A DNA stretch of 34,412 bases from positions 1-34,412 of the forward strand of contig NZ_PVWO01000012.1 of NCBI RefSeq assembly GCF_003003845.1. Reading direction: 5' to 3'. How positions within the stretch are numbered: the first letter of the stretch is position 1; every line of letters begins with the position of its first letter. The notes under the pieces were generated by a model. That model saw nothing but the letters and a program-made list of their open reading frames with translations. It made no database searches and was not told the origin of the DNA. The DNA is from Chamaesiphon polymorphus CCALA 037 (lineage in GTDB: Bacteria > Cyanobacteriota > Cyanobacteriia > Cyanobacteriales > Chamaesiphonaceae). Below are positions 16,658 to 25,048 of the stretch, piece after piece. The translations under genes were made by a program, and so were the position numbers.

Positions 16658-19600
16658 CTATATATTGGCATATAGTAACCAGCCGACAAGATTAAAATAT
16701 TGAAATTTACTATAAGCTAGGGTATCGTCGCTACCTGGATCGATCGCATTAGCGGTAAACGATACCGATTCGCCTTCTTTAATTGTCGCAGGTTTATCGA
16801 TACTGACGATCGTGGGTGCGATGTTATCGACCGTGACATCGACAGTGCGGGTGGTAATTGCACCGTCGGTGTCGATGACATCTAGTTTAACTGGGTAGAT
16901 GCCGTTGTCAGGGAAGGTATAGTCGATGGTTTGGCCGACGACTGGGGTGGTGGCTCCGTTGATGTACCAATTGTAGATGAGGGTGTCGTTACCTGGGTCG
17001 GTGGCGGTGGCGGTGAGTTGGATGGGTTGTCCTTCGTTAATGTTGGTGGGGAGATTGAGGTTGGTAATGGTGGGGGCGATGTTGGTGACGGCGATTTGAA
17101 TCGTTGTGGTGGTGCTGGCTCCGTCGTTGTCGGTAATGGTGACGGTGACGTTACGATTGCCAGCTTTGGTGAAGGTGTGGGGTTGGAGGTTGGGATCTGC
17201 TCCGACACTCGATGGTGTTAATGTGATGGGGGCAGTGCCATCGTCGAAGTTCCAGGTAATGGTGTGGGTGTCGTTGATGCCGGGGTCGCTATAATTTACG
17301 CCGAGGTTGAGGGTTTCTCCTTGGTTGATGGTGGTAGTGGGGGTGGTAATGGTAGCGGTGGGGGCGACGTTATCGACTGTGACGTTGGTGGTTTGACTGG
17401 TGCTACCGCCGTCAATATCGGTGACGGTGAGGGTGAGGTTGTAGTTACCGTTGTCGGTGTAAGTGTGGGTGATGTTGCGTCCGACGATGGGGGTGGTGCC
17501 GTCGCCGAGGTTCCAGATGTAGGTGAGATTGTTGCTGCTGCCGCCGTCTGTGGCGACGGCAGATAGTTGGATGGTTTGTCCTTCGGTGATGGTGGTGGGG
17601 ATGGTTACGGTTTGGATGGTGGGTGGGAGGTTGTTGATGGTGATGTTGACGGTGGCGAGGTTAGAAATTTGGCCGTCGCTGCCGAAACCGATGTATTTGA
17701 AGCTGTCGGTGCCGACGTAGGTGGAAACGGGTTGGTAGGTGAATTTACCGTCGGGGGTTTGGGTTAATGTGCCGTGGATGGGTTGGTTGATGATTTGGAT
17801 CTGGGTGACGTTGGTGTCGTTGGTTGTTAGTTGGGTGGGATCTAGGGTGAGGGGGGTGTTTTGGGTGGTGGTAAGGGTATCGTTGTTGGTGACGGGGATG
17901 GGTTGGGTGTCGGTAAAGAGTTTTACGTCGTCGATGGTGATGGTGCTGGTTCTTGCGCCGAAGCCTATTAGGTTGAAGTAGAGGGTGGCTTGTGTTGCTG
18001 GGGTGACTTGGGTGAGATCGATGGTGACGATGCTACTGTTGTTACCTAGAGCGGTGATGGTGACTTTATCGCTCTTATGAATGGTGCCGTTGGCTTGGAT
18101 GTTGAGGAGGGAGTCGGTGTGGTTTAGACCGATAGATGTTCCGGCGAGGGGGTTGAATGTGTTGGTGTCTATTAGGGCTACTTCAAAGGCATCGTTGGCG
18201 GATTTGGTGGTGTCTCCGGTAACGAGGTGATTGTCAATGATTGTGAATTGGAGGGTTTTGGCTCCGGTGGGGATGATGAAGGCTTGGGTGAGTTCGGAGA
18301 GTTTTTGGGACTGTTCGGTTAATGTGGCGGTGCCGTTGATGATGTTGGTTGCGCCGAGGGTGTTCCAGTCTGCGGTGGTGGCGAAGTCGCCGTTGTTGAT
18401 GCCGATGAGGGCACCTGCGGTGAGGTTGGCTGAGTTAAGCGTATCTACACCCGACACCCAACCCCCGACACCCGCATTAACCGTGTCAATCATTGCTAAG
18501 TTCAACGCCGATGGGAGTTTACGAACGCCAGGTTTGAGGCTAGTGTTCATCAGATCGTAGGGGTGGAAGGTGGTGTCGAGGTGGGAGCCGTCGGGGGTAA
18601 GGGTGGCGGTTAGTCCACCATTGATGAAGGTGGGTACGCCGTTGATGTTTTGAATGTAGGCATCGAAGGCACTATTGCCGCGAATGATGCCGTTGAGGTG
18701 TCCGAGTTCGTGGAGAATGGTGGTGAGGAGGTCGTATTTACCATAGGCGGCACTGTCCGCAGTTGCTTTGTAGGCAGTGTCTGCTAGTTGGGTGGTGAAT
18801 TCGCTGTTGTCGTCTGGGGTGGTGTCGATGAACCAGCCGAGGTTGTTGCCGTTGATGTCTAGGGTGAGGGTGCCGGAGTTGGGACGACCGAGGGTGTCGT
18901 ATCCGGTGATGGTGGCTTCGGCTAGTTGTCCGGTGGGGAGATCTGTGACCTCGATTTTGAGGTTAAATGGTGTTGGGGACTGGAGGAATTCTGTCCAAGT
19001 GGGTACTGTTGTATTTTGGAGGTTGGGGTTATGACTGCTGAGGAGTTGTTGGAGCGTTATGCTGCTGGTGAGAGACTTTTCATTGAAATTGACTTGAGCG
19101 GAATTGATTTGAGTGGAGCTAGTTTGCAACAAATTGACCTGTGCAGATGCAATCTCCGAAATACCAATTTTTCCAGAGCTAATTTGTTGGAAGGAAGCCT
19201 GATGGGATGCGATCTCACTGGAGCTAACCTCAGTGATGCCAATCTTGAAAGAGTTGCTATGCAAGGAACCAACCTGGAAAATGCTACCTTGTTGGGAGCT
19301 GAAACTGTCGAGGCTGAGTTTGCTGGGGCTTTCTTTCACAACACTATTGCCGAGGAAGGGCATATTATTGAAGGACCTGAGTACTTCGATTGATGTTTGT
19401 TGCGATTGGATTGAAGACGATTCAGCTAGCAAGTTTGCTGTTGGATCGGAAACATCGTCATCACTAACACTATCTGGTAAATCAATAATGTCTATAGGCA
19501 AAGTAAGCCTGATTTGATTCTCGATCGCATTTTGTGATGCCTCTGAAAGATTAGATGAAAAGTTTAATTCAGTTAGTTCTTCTAATTGGCGAATTGGAAT

Positions 19601-21856
19601 TGCCCATTTTGTCCAATCTTTCCACTCATCAATTGTATTGATTGTAACCGTTCTTGCTGCAAAGTGAGCTGTCCCAGGAATCGTTGCTGAAAAAGGTACA
19701 AAGAGAATCCTTTTACCTGCTGGATCTGTGGGATCTTTTAACCATTTACCTGGATTATTTGGATCTGGCAATCTGGGTCGCTGAATATTTGGAATTAGAA
19801 CAGCTACAGCATCAGTTAATATATTGGGATTACTTTCAATATCCCCTAAATTGTGCCCTGGTTGAGCGAGTCCAACAATTACTTTCCAAACAAATTCTGG
19901 GACATTTATATTATTAGTTTGTAATGGATTAGTTGTAGTTCCATTTTGTGGCGGCTTTATAAATGGAACTTCGTAAGGGGTTGTAGAGCCATAACCTCCA
20001 GCATAAATATATAGGTCTTTATTTTGATCTCCTACCAAAGTAGCAGTACTATAATTTTCAAGCTGCTGCCAAGGAGAGCGAAAAGCGTCAGTATTATTAT
20101 CAGGAGTTTGAGGCAAAATATTTGACATGAAATAAGTTGCCAACTGATCTTTAGCAGTTCTATTTCTATCGGAGCTTCGAGCCATATGTCCCCGATGATA
20201 ATAGCTTGATTGACCATTCAATCTATAAGATGTTGCATCTAGCCGATTAAACGAACTAGGTAAGGCTTGATCTAGTTGGAATGGAAAATCCGTTTTTGGC
20301 TGCCCTGAGTAACTTGAGTAATTATCAGGTACTGGAATGCCACCGCTAGTCGCGGGACGATTGAGGTTACCTCTCCAAGATTGATTTAACTTCCATGCAA
20401 CCCAATTGGGTCCTTTATTATCATTATTGTAAGAAAGGGAGTATTGTGGTCTTTCGAGCAGATAATTATTCGAGTACGCCGCTAGATTATCTGATGGATT
20501 TCTTGCTTCAGAAGGATTACCTAAAAGTAAGTGTTCACTCTTGAAGAAAACATTATCAAGATAAGCAGTCCCACCATTCATCGTGAACTTGAGCGTAGCT
20601 GCCTTCCCCCGTAAGCTTTGATCTACATTAATATGGAAAGTTTCAAACCCAGTTCGGGCATAACCTAATCTGTAAGTATCTGCATCGTTATAGCCCAGAT
20701 CGTAAGGACCGATAGCATCTTGTAACGTAATTGTCTGAGTCGTTCTATTACTAGAATTACCCACTTCCTCAAGTGATACTTCAATAGTTCCACCAGTATT
20801 AGGCGCATACAGATCGAATCTCAACACACCCCAATCAGGAACGGTGAAACGATTGTGAGTAACACTCTGTAAACTGCCAAAACCGCCACCCAACTTCAGC
20901 GCAAAACTCTGATTTCCGCCTTCTCCATAAACTAAGTTACTCTGAGTCGGCGTATCGAAAGAAGTTGTATTAGAAGCACTACCATTATAAGTAGACCAAC
21001 CAGGAATCCACTGGCTGTCAAACTTATTCGTAATTGCATCAAAATTACCATTAAACACAGTAGAAACAGCATAATCACCTCGTCGCAATAACCCGCTCAT
21101 TTGGACATTGGTATTATCGAAAGAAACATCAGTGCGTCGTAATTTTAAATAGCTATTAAAAGACGCACCAATTTGTGCTCGACTCACCTTATTGCCGATT
21201 ATTTTATAAGGACGAGTACTATAACCTCCACCCAATACCGAGTGGAACCAACCAGTACCAATTCCTTCCCACACAGCATTACTATCTCCACGAGCTACAT
21301 TAGAAAGAGTATTGTCAGGAGTGTACCAAGTCTGAGCATTACTATATTGCTGTGCCCCATTACTATATAAGTCGCCCAAACGACGATAGATCTTATCAGT
21401 ATCCAAACCAGTAGGTGAAAATAAAGATTCACGCGCTACCTCTCCCTTATTAACATCAGCAGTACCGAGATACCAGGCAAGAGTCTTGAGATGTGGATTC
21501 CAACTACTATTCCCAGGGGTTTCAAACCCAGCCAAACCATTTAGATTGACTTGCCAATCGGCACCAGTCACAGCTTTAGTAGAAACTTGACTACCGGAAA
21601 CAGTATTATCGAAATAATAATTATCGGCATAGGTAACATTATTCCAAACCGTATAAGTTGGATCGAGAATGTTGCTAGTATTACCAGGTAGATCGATACT
21701 CGTCATTTGTAAATCGCGATTATCTACAGTCGTACCCCCAGCCAAAGGATAATCGGTACCGAGCCGTTGGACAACTTCAGAATTGACAATATTACTCCGA
21801 CCAAATCCGATAAAATGTAAAGTCAAACCAAAAGACGTAGGGTGGGCAGTGCCCAC
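16658..21856 (-). CDS. Giant mosaic surface/secreted protein, probably truncated at both ends (nuclease-like, HELGH peptidase-like and PKD domains)
   Basis: A continuous 1732-codon ORF. Residues about 1-480: Asn/Ser/Thr-rich exoprotein sequence. About 500-720: DNA/RNA non-specific endonuclease (NUC1)-like domain with YYHRGHMARSSDRN, catalytic His557, and MSNILPQTP after it. Residues 822-942: antisense of a pentapeptide-repeat gene, giving xxQIS-type repeats. About 970-1180: PTGQLAEATITGYDTLGRPN block with zinc-peptidase-like HELGH at 1049-1053. Then an Ig/cadherin-like domain and three PKD-like repeats (e.g. THTYTDNGNYNLTLTVTDID). The fourth PKD breaks off after DTLAYS (near 16710) and the protein ends in unrelated KFQYFNLVGWLLYANI. 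The GTG start lies inside a REP hairpin and no signal peptide is seen. It may be a decaying fragment of a larger gene. Secretion and activity are inferred. Confidence 0.6.
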   Translation of the reverse strand: MGTAHPTSFGLTLHFIGFGRSNIVNSEVVQRLGTDYPLAGGTTVDNRDLQMTSIDLPGNTSNILDPTYTVWNNVTYADNYYFDNTVSGSQVSTKAVTGADWQVNLNGLAGFETPGNSSWNPHLKTLAWYLGTADVNKGEVARESLFSPTGLDTDKIYRRLGDLYSNGAQQYSNAQTWYTPDNTLSNVARGDSNAVWEGIGTGWFHSVLGGGYSTRPYKIIGNKVSRAQIGASFNSYLKLRRTDVSFDNTNVQMSGLLRRGDYAVSTVFNGNFDAITNKFDSQWIPGWSTYNGSASNTTSFDTPTQSNLVYGEGGNQSFALKLGGGFGSLQSVTHNRFTVPDWGVLRFDLYAPNTGGTIEVSLEEVGNSSNRTTQTITLQDAIGPYDLGYNDADTYRLGYARTGFETFHINVDQSLRGKAATLKFTMNGGTAYLDNVFFKSEHLLLGNPSEARNPSDNLAAYSNNYLLERPQYSLSYNNDNKGPNWVAWKLNQSWRGNLNRPATSGGIPVPDNYSSYSGQPKTDFPFQLDQALPSSFNRLDATSYRLNGQSSYYHRGHMARSSDRNRTAKDQLATYFMSNILPQTPDNNTDAFRSPWQQLENYSTATLVGDQNKDLYIYAGGYGSTTPYEVPFIKPPQNGTTTNPLQTNNINVPEFVWKVIVGLAQPGHNLGDIESNPNILTDAVAVLIPNIQRPRLPDPNNPGKWLKDPTDPAGKRILFVPFSATIPGTAHFAARTVTINTIDEWKDWTKWAIPIRQLEELTELNFSSNLSEASQNAIENQIRLTLPIDIIDLPDSVSDDDVSDPTANLLAESSSIQSQQTSIEVLRSFNNMPFLGNSVVKESPSKLSLDSFSSQQGSIFQVGSLHSNSFKIGITEVSSSEIASHQASFQQISSGKIGISEIASAQVNLLQTSSTQINSAQVNFNEKSLTSSITLQQLLSSHNPNLQNTTVPTWTEFLQSPTPFNLKIEVTDLPTGQLAEATITGYDTLGRPNSGTLTLDINGNNLGWFIDTTPDDNSEFTTQLADTAYKATADSAAYGKYDLLTTILHELGHLNGIIRGNSAFDAYIQNINGVPTFINGGLTATLTPDGSHLDTTFHPYDLMNTSLKPGVRKLPSALNLAMIDTVNAGVGGWVSGVDTLNSANLTAGALIGINNGDFATTADWNTLGATNIINGTATLTEQSQKLSELTQAFIIPTGAKTLQFTIIDNHLVTGDTTKSANDAFEVALIDTNTFNPLAGTSIGLNHTDSLLNIQANGTIHKSDKVTITALGNNSSIVTIDLTQVTPATQATLYFNLIGFGARTSTITIDDVKLFTDTQPIPVTNNDTLTTTQNTPLTLDPTQLTTNDTNVTQIQIINQPIHGTLTQTPDGKFTYQPVSTYVGTDSFKYIGFGSDGQISNLATVNITINNLPPTIQTVTIPTTITEGQTIQLSAVATDGGSSNNLTYIWNLGDGTTPIVGRNITHTYTDNGNYNLTLTVTDIDGGSTSQTTNVTVDNVAPTATITTPTTTINQGETLNLGVNYSDPGINDTHTITWNFDDGTAPITLTPSSVGADPNLQPHTFTKAGNRNVTVTITDNDGASTTTTIQIAVTNIAPTITNLNLPTNINEGQPIQLTATATDPGNDTLIYNWYINGATTPVVGQTIDYTFPDNGIYPVKLDVIDTDGAITTRTVDVTVDNIAPTIVSIDKPATIKEGESVSFTANAIDPGSDDTLAYSKFQYFNLVGWLLYANI
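19031..19393 (+). CDS. Pentapeptide-repeat protein encoded antisense within the giant ORF
   Basis: A 120-residue protein from the ATG at 19031. Its N-terminus (MTAEELLERYAAGERLF) is the standard lead-in of cyanobacterial pentapeptide proteins. About 14 A(N/D)LXX-type repeats follow (SGIDLSGASLQQIDL, NFSRANLLEGSLMGCDLTGA, NLSDANLERVAMQGTNLENA). It ends in FFHNTIAEEGHIIEGPEYFD, also typical. It should fold as a right-handed quadrilateral beta helix; function is unknown. The whole gene lies inside the minus ORF with its codons exactly in register (antisense residues 822-942). None of its 17 Leu codons is TTA or CTA and none of its 6 Ser codons is TCA, the codons that would create stops on the other strand. 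No ribosome binding site is obvious. Confidence 0.7.
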   Translation: MTAEELLERYAAGERLFIEIDLSGIDLSGASLQQIDLCRCNLRNTNFSRANLLEGSLMGCDLTGANLSDANLERVAMQGTNLENATLLGAETVEAEFAGAFFHNTIAEEGHIIEGPEYFD

Positions 21857-22126
21857 AGCACATATAGAGCCGTAGCCAAAAGAACTTAAACTATTTTATC
21901 GATCGCAATCGTTTCACTAATCGATCGATATTAAACACCCGAATATTTATATTGTTAAATTGAAAATAGTATTGGTGGGCAGTGCCCACAGCACATGTAG
22001 AGCCGTAGCCAAAAGAATTTAAACTGATTCTATCGAACAATCTTTTCACCAATCGATCGATATTCAGTGTCCAAATATTTATATTTTTAAATTGAGAATG
22101 GTGTTGGTGGGCAGTGCCCACCCTAC
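21837..22126. repeat. REP block: two about 133-bp tandem units bounded by GTAG/CTAC hairpins
   Basis: Starts with GTAG (21837) and the hairpin GTGGGCA-G-TGCCCAC (21842-21856). The same hairpin recurs at 21975-21989 and 22107-22121, the last followed by CTAC. The two intervening units are diverged copies sharing GAGCCGTAGCCAAAAGAA and an ATCGATCGATATT segment. The layout (GTAG hairpin at one end, inverted hairpin with CTAC at the other) is that of a REP/BIME unit. ORFs crossing it are not real genes, and it supplies the first codons of the giant ORF. Confidence 0.85.
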
Positions 22127-22192
22127 GTAATTTGTATCTGCTTTTTACTTACACGATATCAATCGTTATTATTAATTTACAAATATTTATTG

Positions 22193-22768
22193 CTATTCTC
22201 CTATTTCTAAATTCATTAAGCTCGTTACTACTGGGGTGAAACTATTACCCCTACACTGACAACCCCAATTGCGATCGTATTCACCCCGCCTTACCCCGCG
22301 ATGAAAACTCGAATATGGCCAATCATGAACGCATTGTACTAACCCATGCTTGACTGGGTTGAAATGTAAATAATTTAAATGCTTGCGAAGATCGAACTCA
22401 TCGCGGATCGTATGCTCGTAAAATCTTCTTTGCCAGACATTACTTTCTCGATGCTTTTTACGTGATTCACACACATCATCAGGTAAATTATTTGCGCCGC
22501 GTAACGCACGAGTAAATAACACCTTCATCCGTCCGACACGATAAGAATAATCGGGATCGTCAGGTGGTAAAGTCCACAAAAAATGAATATGTTCGGGGAG
22601 AATGACGGCAGCATCGATATTAAATGGCTTTTCTGCCATCATTACCGTACAAGCTTGTCGCAACATCTCAATATTTTCTGGTACTAAAAATAACTTATGC
22701 CGCTGATAAGTGATGAGAGTTAGAAAAACACTACTTCCAGGAATATGAGCGCGGCGGTATTCTGGCAC
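22193..22768 (-). CDS. REP-associated tyrosine transposase (RAYT, IS200-like Y1 family)
   Basis: A 191-residue single-domain Y1 HUH transposase. It has MPEYRRAHIPGSSVFLTLIT at the start, AVILPEHIHFLWTLPPDDPD with the metal-binding HxH at His60/His62, and LRKHLNYLHFNPVKHGLV with the likely catalytic Tyr133. RAYTs cut single-stranded REP hairpins at the GTAG foot and are held to spread REPs. The start is a GTG at 22768. REP-bearing blocks lie on both sides (21837-22126 and 22820-22999), so gene plus repeats form a REPtron. It lacks the separate IS200 ends needed to move itself. The gene looks intact. Confidence 0.92.
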   Translation of the reverse strand: MPEYRRAHIPGSSVFLTLITYQRHKLFLVPENIEMLRQACTVMMAEKPFNIDAAVILPEHIHFLWTLPPDDPDYSYRVGRMKVLFTRALRGANNLPDDVCESRKKHRESNVWQRRFYEHTIRDEFDLRKHLNYLHFNPVKHGLVQCVHDWPYSSFHRGVRRGEYDRNWGCQCRGNSFTPVVTSLMNLEIGE

Positions 22769-22819
22769 AGCTACAATTGAAAATAACTAACTATAATTAC
22801 TAAATAAAAATGTATAAAT

Positions 22820-22999
22820 GTAGGGTGGGCAATGCCCACAACACACGTTGAGAAGCAGCAAAAAGAATTTAAACTGTTTAATTCAATTATCTATGGTACG
22901 CTATGCGATCTATCTGTTCAATATTTGAGTGGTATTAAATACAATGAATATTTAGCTTGTTCGATCGAGAATGGTGTTGGTGGGCAGTGCCCACCCTAC
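22820..22999. repeat. REP block on the other side of the RAYT gene
   Basis: GTAG at 22820 followed by hairpin GTGGGCA-A-TGCCCAC (22825-22839), and at the far end GTGGGCA-G-TGCCCAC (22980-22994) followed by CTAC (22996-22999). The interior is a diverged copy of the unit at 21841-22106 (shared AAAAGAATTTAAACTG). The block ends 8 bases before the aminotransferase stop codon. Confidence 0.85.
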
Positions 23000-23007
23000 G
23001 CGATCTA

Positions 23008-24195
23008 TTAATTATCATAACGAATACCAGCATCGGCGAGGCGTTGAATTGCTTCGCCCAACCTGTCGAGATCGGCAATTAAACTAATTCTGACATATCC
23101 TTCGCCGCCAATACCAAAGGCATTTCCTGGCGTGAAAACGACGCCTGTTTTTTGCATTACCATCAGCGCAAAGTCGGTCGAATTCCAACCCACCGCACAG
23201 GGAATCCACAGATACATCGTGGCTTTAGTGGGTTTAATTTTCCAACCTAATTTGGCTAAACCTTGAATTACAAAGTCGCGCCGTTCGCGATAGCGATTTT
23301 GAACTTCGGTGACGTATTCGTCGGGCAATTCAAGGGCGGTTTGGGCGGCTGTTTGGAGGGCGGCAAAAATGCCGTAGTCGAGATTGGTTTTGAGGGTGCG
23401 GAGTCCTTGAATGATTTGGCTGTTGCCGACGACAAAACCGACGCGCCAGCCTGCCATATTATAGGTTTTGGAGAGGGTATGGAACTCGACGCCGATTTCC
23501 TTAGCACCGGGGATTTCTAACAGGCTGGTGGGCTTGTAGCCGTCAAAGGCGAGTTCGGCGTAGCAGAGATCGTGAACTAACAGAATTTTGTACTCGCGGG
23601 CAAAGGCGACGACATCTTCAAAGAAGGTGCGCGAGGCGGTGGCTCCCGTGGGATTGCTGGGATAGTTGAAGAAGAGAATTTTGGCTTGGCGGGCAACATC
23701 TTCGGGAATATCGTTGAGATCGATTTCCCAGTCATTTTCGGCTTTGAGGATGATGTTATGAATCTTAGCACCCGCGATCGCTGGCCCCCGAAAGTGGACG
23801 GGATAGGCGGGACTGGGTACCAATACGGTGTCGCCAGGATTGATATAGGCGAGGGCGAGATGTCCTAAGCCTTCTTTAGAGCCGAGTAAGGGCAGAGCTT
23901 CGCTATTAGGATCGAGGGTGACGCCATAGCGGCGATAGTACCATTTGGAGATCGCGCTCCGAAAATTGGCGGTACCTTCAAATGGTGGGTAGCCGTGATT
24001 GGTGGCTTCATCGAGGGCGTCTTTAGCCGCAGCAATTACGGGTGCGGGTGCGGCACCGTCTGGATTGCCCATGCCCAAGTCAATTAAATCGACACCCTGA
24101 GCGCGGGCGTTGGCTTTGAGTTCGTCCAACCGAGCAAATACGTATTGGGGCAAGGATTGGAGGCGTTCGGCAGGGCTAATCCAGTCTAGGGTCAT
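23008..24195 (-). CDS. Class I/II aminotransferase, LL-diaminopimelate/aspartate aminotransferase-like
   Basis: A 395-residue fold-I PLP enzyme. The PLP lysine is Lys243 in EFHTLSKTYNMAGWRVGF. NYPSNPTG (Asn181), VHDLCYAELAF (Asp209, Tyr212) and GEGYVRISL near the C-terminus (substrate-carboxylate Arg) are present. The N-terminal LPQYVFARLDELKANARAQG with DLGMGNPDG resembles the cyanobacterial proteins annotated as LL-diaminopimelate aminotransferase or aspartate aminotransferase, which make lysine/peptidoglycan precursors. The donor and acceptor cannot be decided by reading. The ATG at 24195 is well placed. A REP block ends 8 bases from its stop, so transcription could run into the RAYT gene on the same strand. 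Confidence 0.9.
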   Translation of the reverse strand: MTLDWISPAERLQSLPQYVFARLDELKANARAQGVDLIDLGMGNPDGAAPAPVIAAAKDALDEATNHGYPPFEGTANFRSAISKWYYRRYGVTLDPNSEALPLLGSKEGLGHLALAYINPGDTVLVPSPAYPVHFRGPAIAGAKIHNIILKAENDWEIDLNDIPEDVARQAKILFFNYPSNPTGATASRTFFEDVVAFAREYKILLVHDLCYAELAFDGYKPTSLLEIPGAKEIGVEFHTLSKTYNMAGWRVGFVVGNSQIIQGLRTLKTNLDYGIFAALQTAAQTALELPDEYVTEVQNRYRERRDFVIQGLAKLGWKIKPTKATMYLWIPCAVGWNSTDFALMVMQKTGVVFTPGNAFGIGGEGYVRISLIADLDRLGEAIQRLADAGIRYDN

Positions 24196-24463
24196 TGTCT
24201 ATACTTTAGCGGCAGGTCTCGATGGGCAGCACGAATGGCAAAACAGAATCGTAGCGAAGTGCGTTTATCTAGAATATCAGGTTAGATGCTATTCCTGTGA
24301 TTGGATTCTCTGGGCGAAATCCCATGCGATCGAGCACAAAACTTACCATAACCGATTCTAAGCTTGCTAAGATCGCATCTGGTATGAGTTAAGGCTGCAA
24401 CTTTATGGCCATTGGCTCGTCCTGCATCTATATATTCTACTAACCGCTCGATCGAACATTACT

Positions 24464-24985
24464 ATGTCCAAGTTATCGACCTTTACTCTCAGTATCGTAG
24501 GTACGCTCGCAATTACGTTTTTGACCGCACAATTACCTTTGCAGGCTAGATCGCGAACTCCGAAAGCTTGTGTCGATCGACAACCGATAACTAAGCGGGT
24601 ATCTCTAACTCTGACAGCAGATAAAGAAGTAATTACAGACAATATTATCACTTATCAACCAATTGAGGGTAAAGCATCTGTTAAACCTGGAGATATTATT
24701 AGATACACGGTAGTTGCCAAAAATAACAGTCATTGTCCGCTTAGAAATCTGATCTTAAAACAACCGATTCCTAGGGGAACTAACTATCTTAAAAATTCAG
24801 CTACTGCGACCAAAGGTGCTCAATTATTATTTAGCATCGATGGTGGCAAAACATTTGTTGCCGAACCAAAAATTGACGGTCAAATAGCACCTGCAACTGC
24901 CTATAACTATCTACGCTGGAAGTTTAGGCGACCCGTACCGACTAACGCACAAGTCAAAACTAGCTATAAGCTGCAAGTAAAATAG
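24464..24985 (+). CDS. Exported DUF11-like repeat-domain protein
   Basis: A 173-residue protein from the ATG at 24464. It has a signal peptide (MSKLSTFTLSIVGTLAITF... ending near LQARS, about residue 30) and one Ig-like domain of DUF11 type. Seen in the domain: VKPGDIIRYTVVAKNNSHCP, then ILKQPIPRGTNYLKNSATAT and the final LRWKFRRPVPTNAQVKTSYK. DUF11 domains occur in bacterial surface and periplasmic proteins and probably bind other proteins. One cysteine lies just after the signal peptide (KACVDR), not in a lipobox. It is divergent from the aminotransferase and 64 bases before the GNAT gene. Confidence 0.75.
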   Translation: MSKLSTFTLSIVGTLAITFLTAQLPLQARSRTPKACVDRQPITKRVSLTLTADKEVITDNIITYQPIEGKASVKPGDIIRYTVVAKNNSHCPLRNLILKQPIPRGTNYLKNSATATKGAQLLFSIDGGKTFVAEPKIDGQIAPATAYNYLRWKFRRPVPTNAQVKTSYKLQVK

Positions 24986-25048
24986 ACAGTTATTTATATG
25001 TAATAATTACCTGTATGGCTCGATCGCTCGAATTTCAATCTATAAGTT

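Noticed and set aside
16931-18034. Plus-strand Gly/Val/Asp-rich ORFs opposite the PKD region
   Set aside because: They are explained by the extreme G/T content of the plus strand opposite the Thr/Asn/Pro-rich PKD repeats; no start signals or conserved pattern.
21891-22121. 76-codon minus-strand ORF with internal repetition (MGTAHQHHSQF and VGTAHQYYFQF)
   Set aside because: It is a translation of the tandem REP units, and the repetition follows the DNA repeat.
21837-22999. Repeat blocks considered as a CRISPR array
   Set aside because: The unit is about 133 bp, with similar interiors and hairpins at its borders, not short repeats with unique spacers; no cas gene is near.
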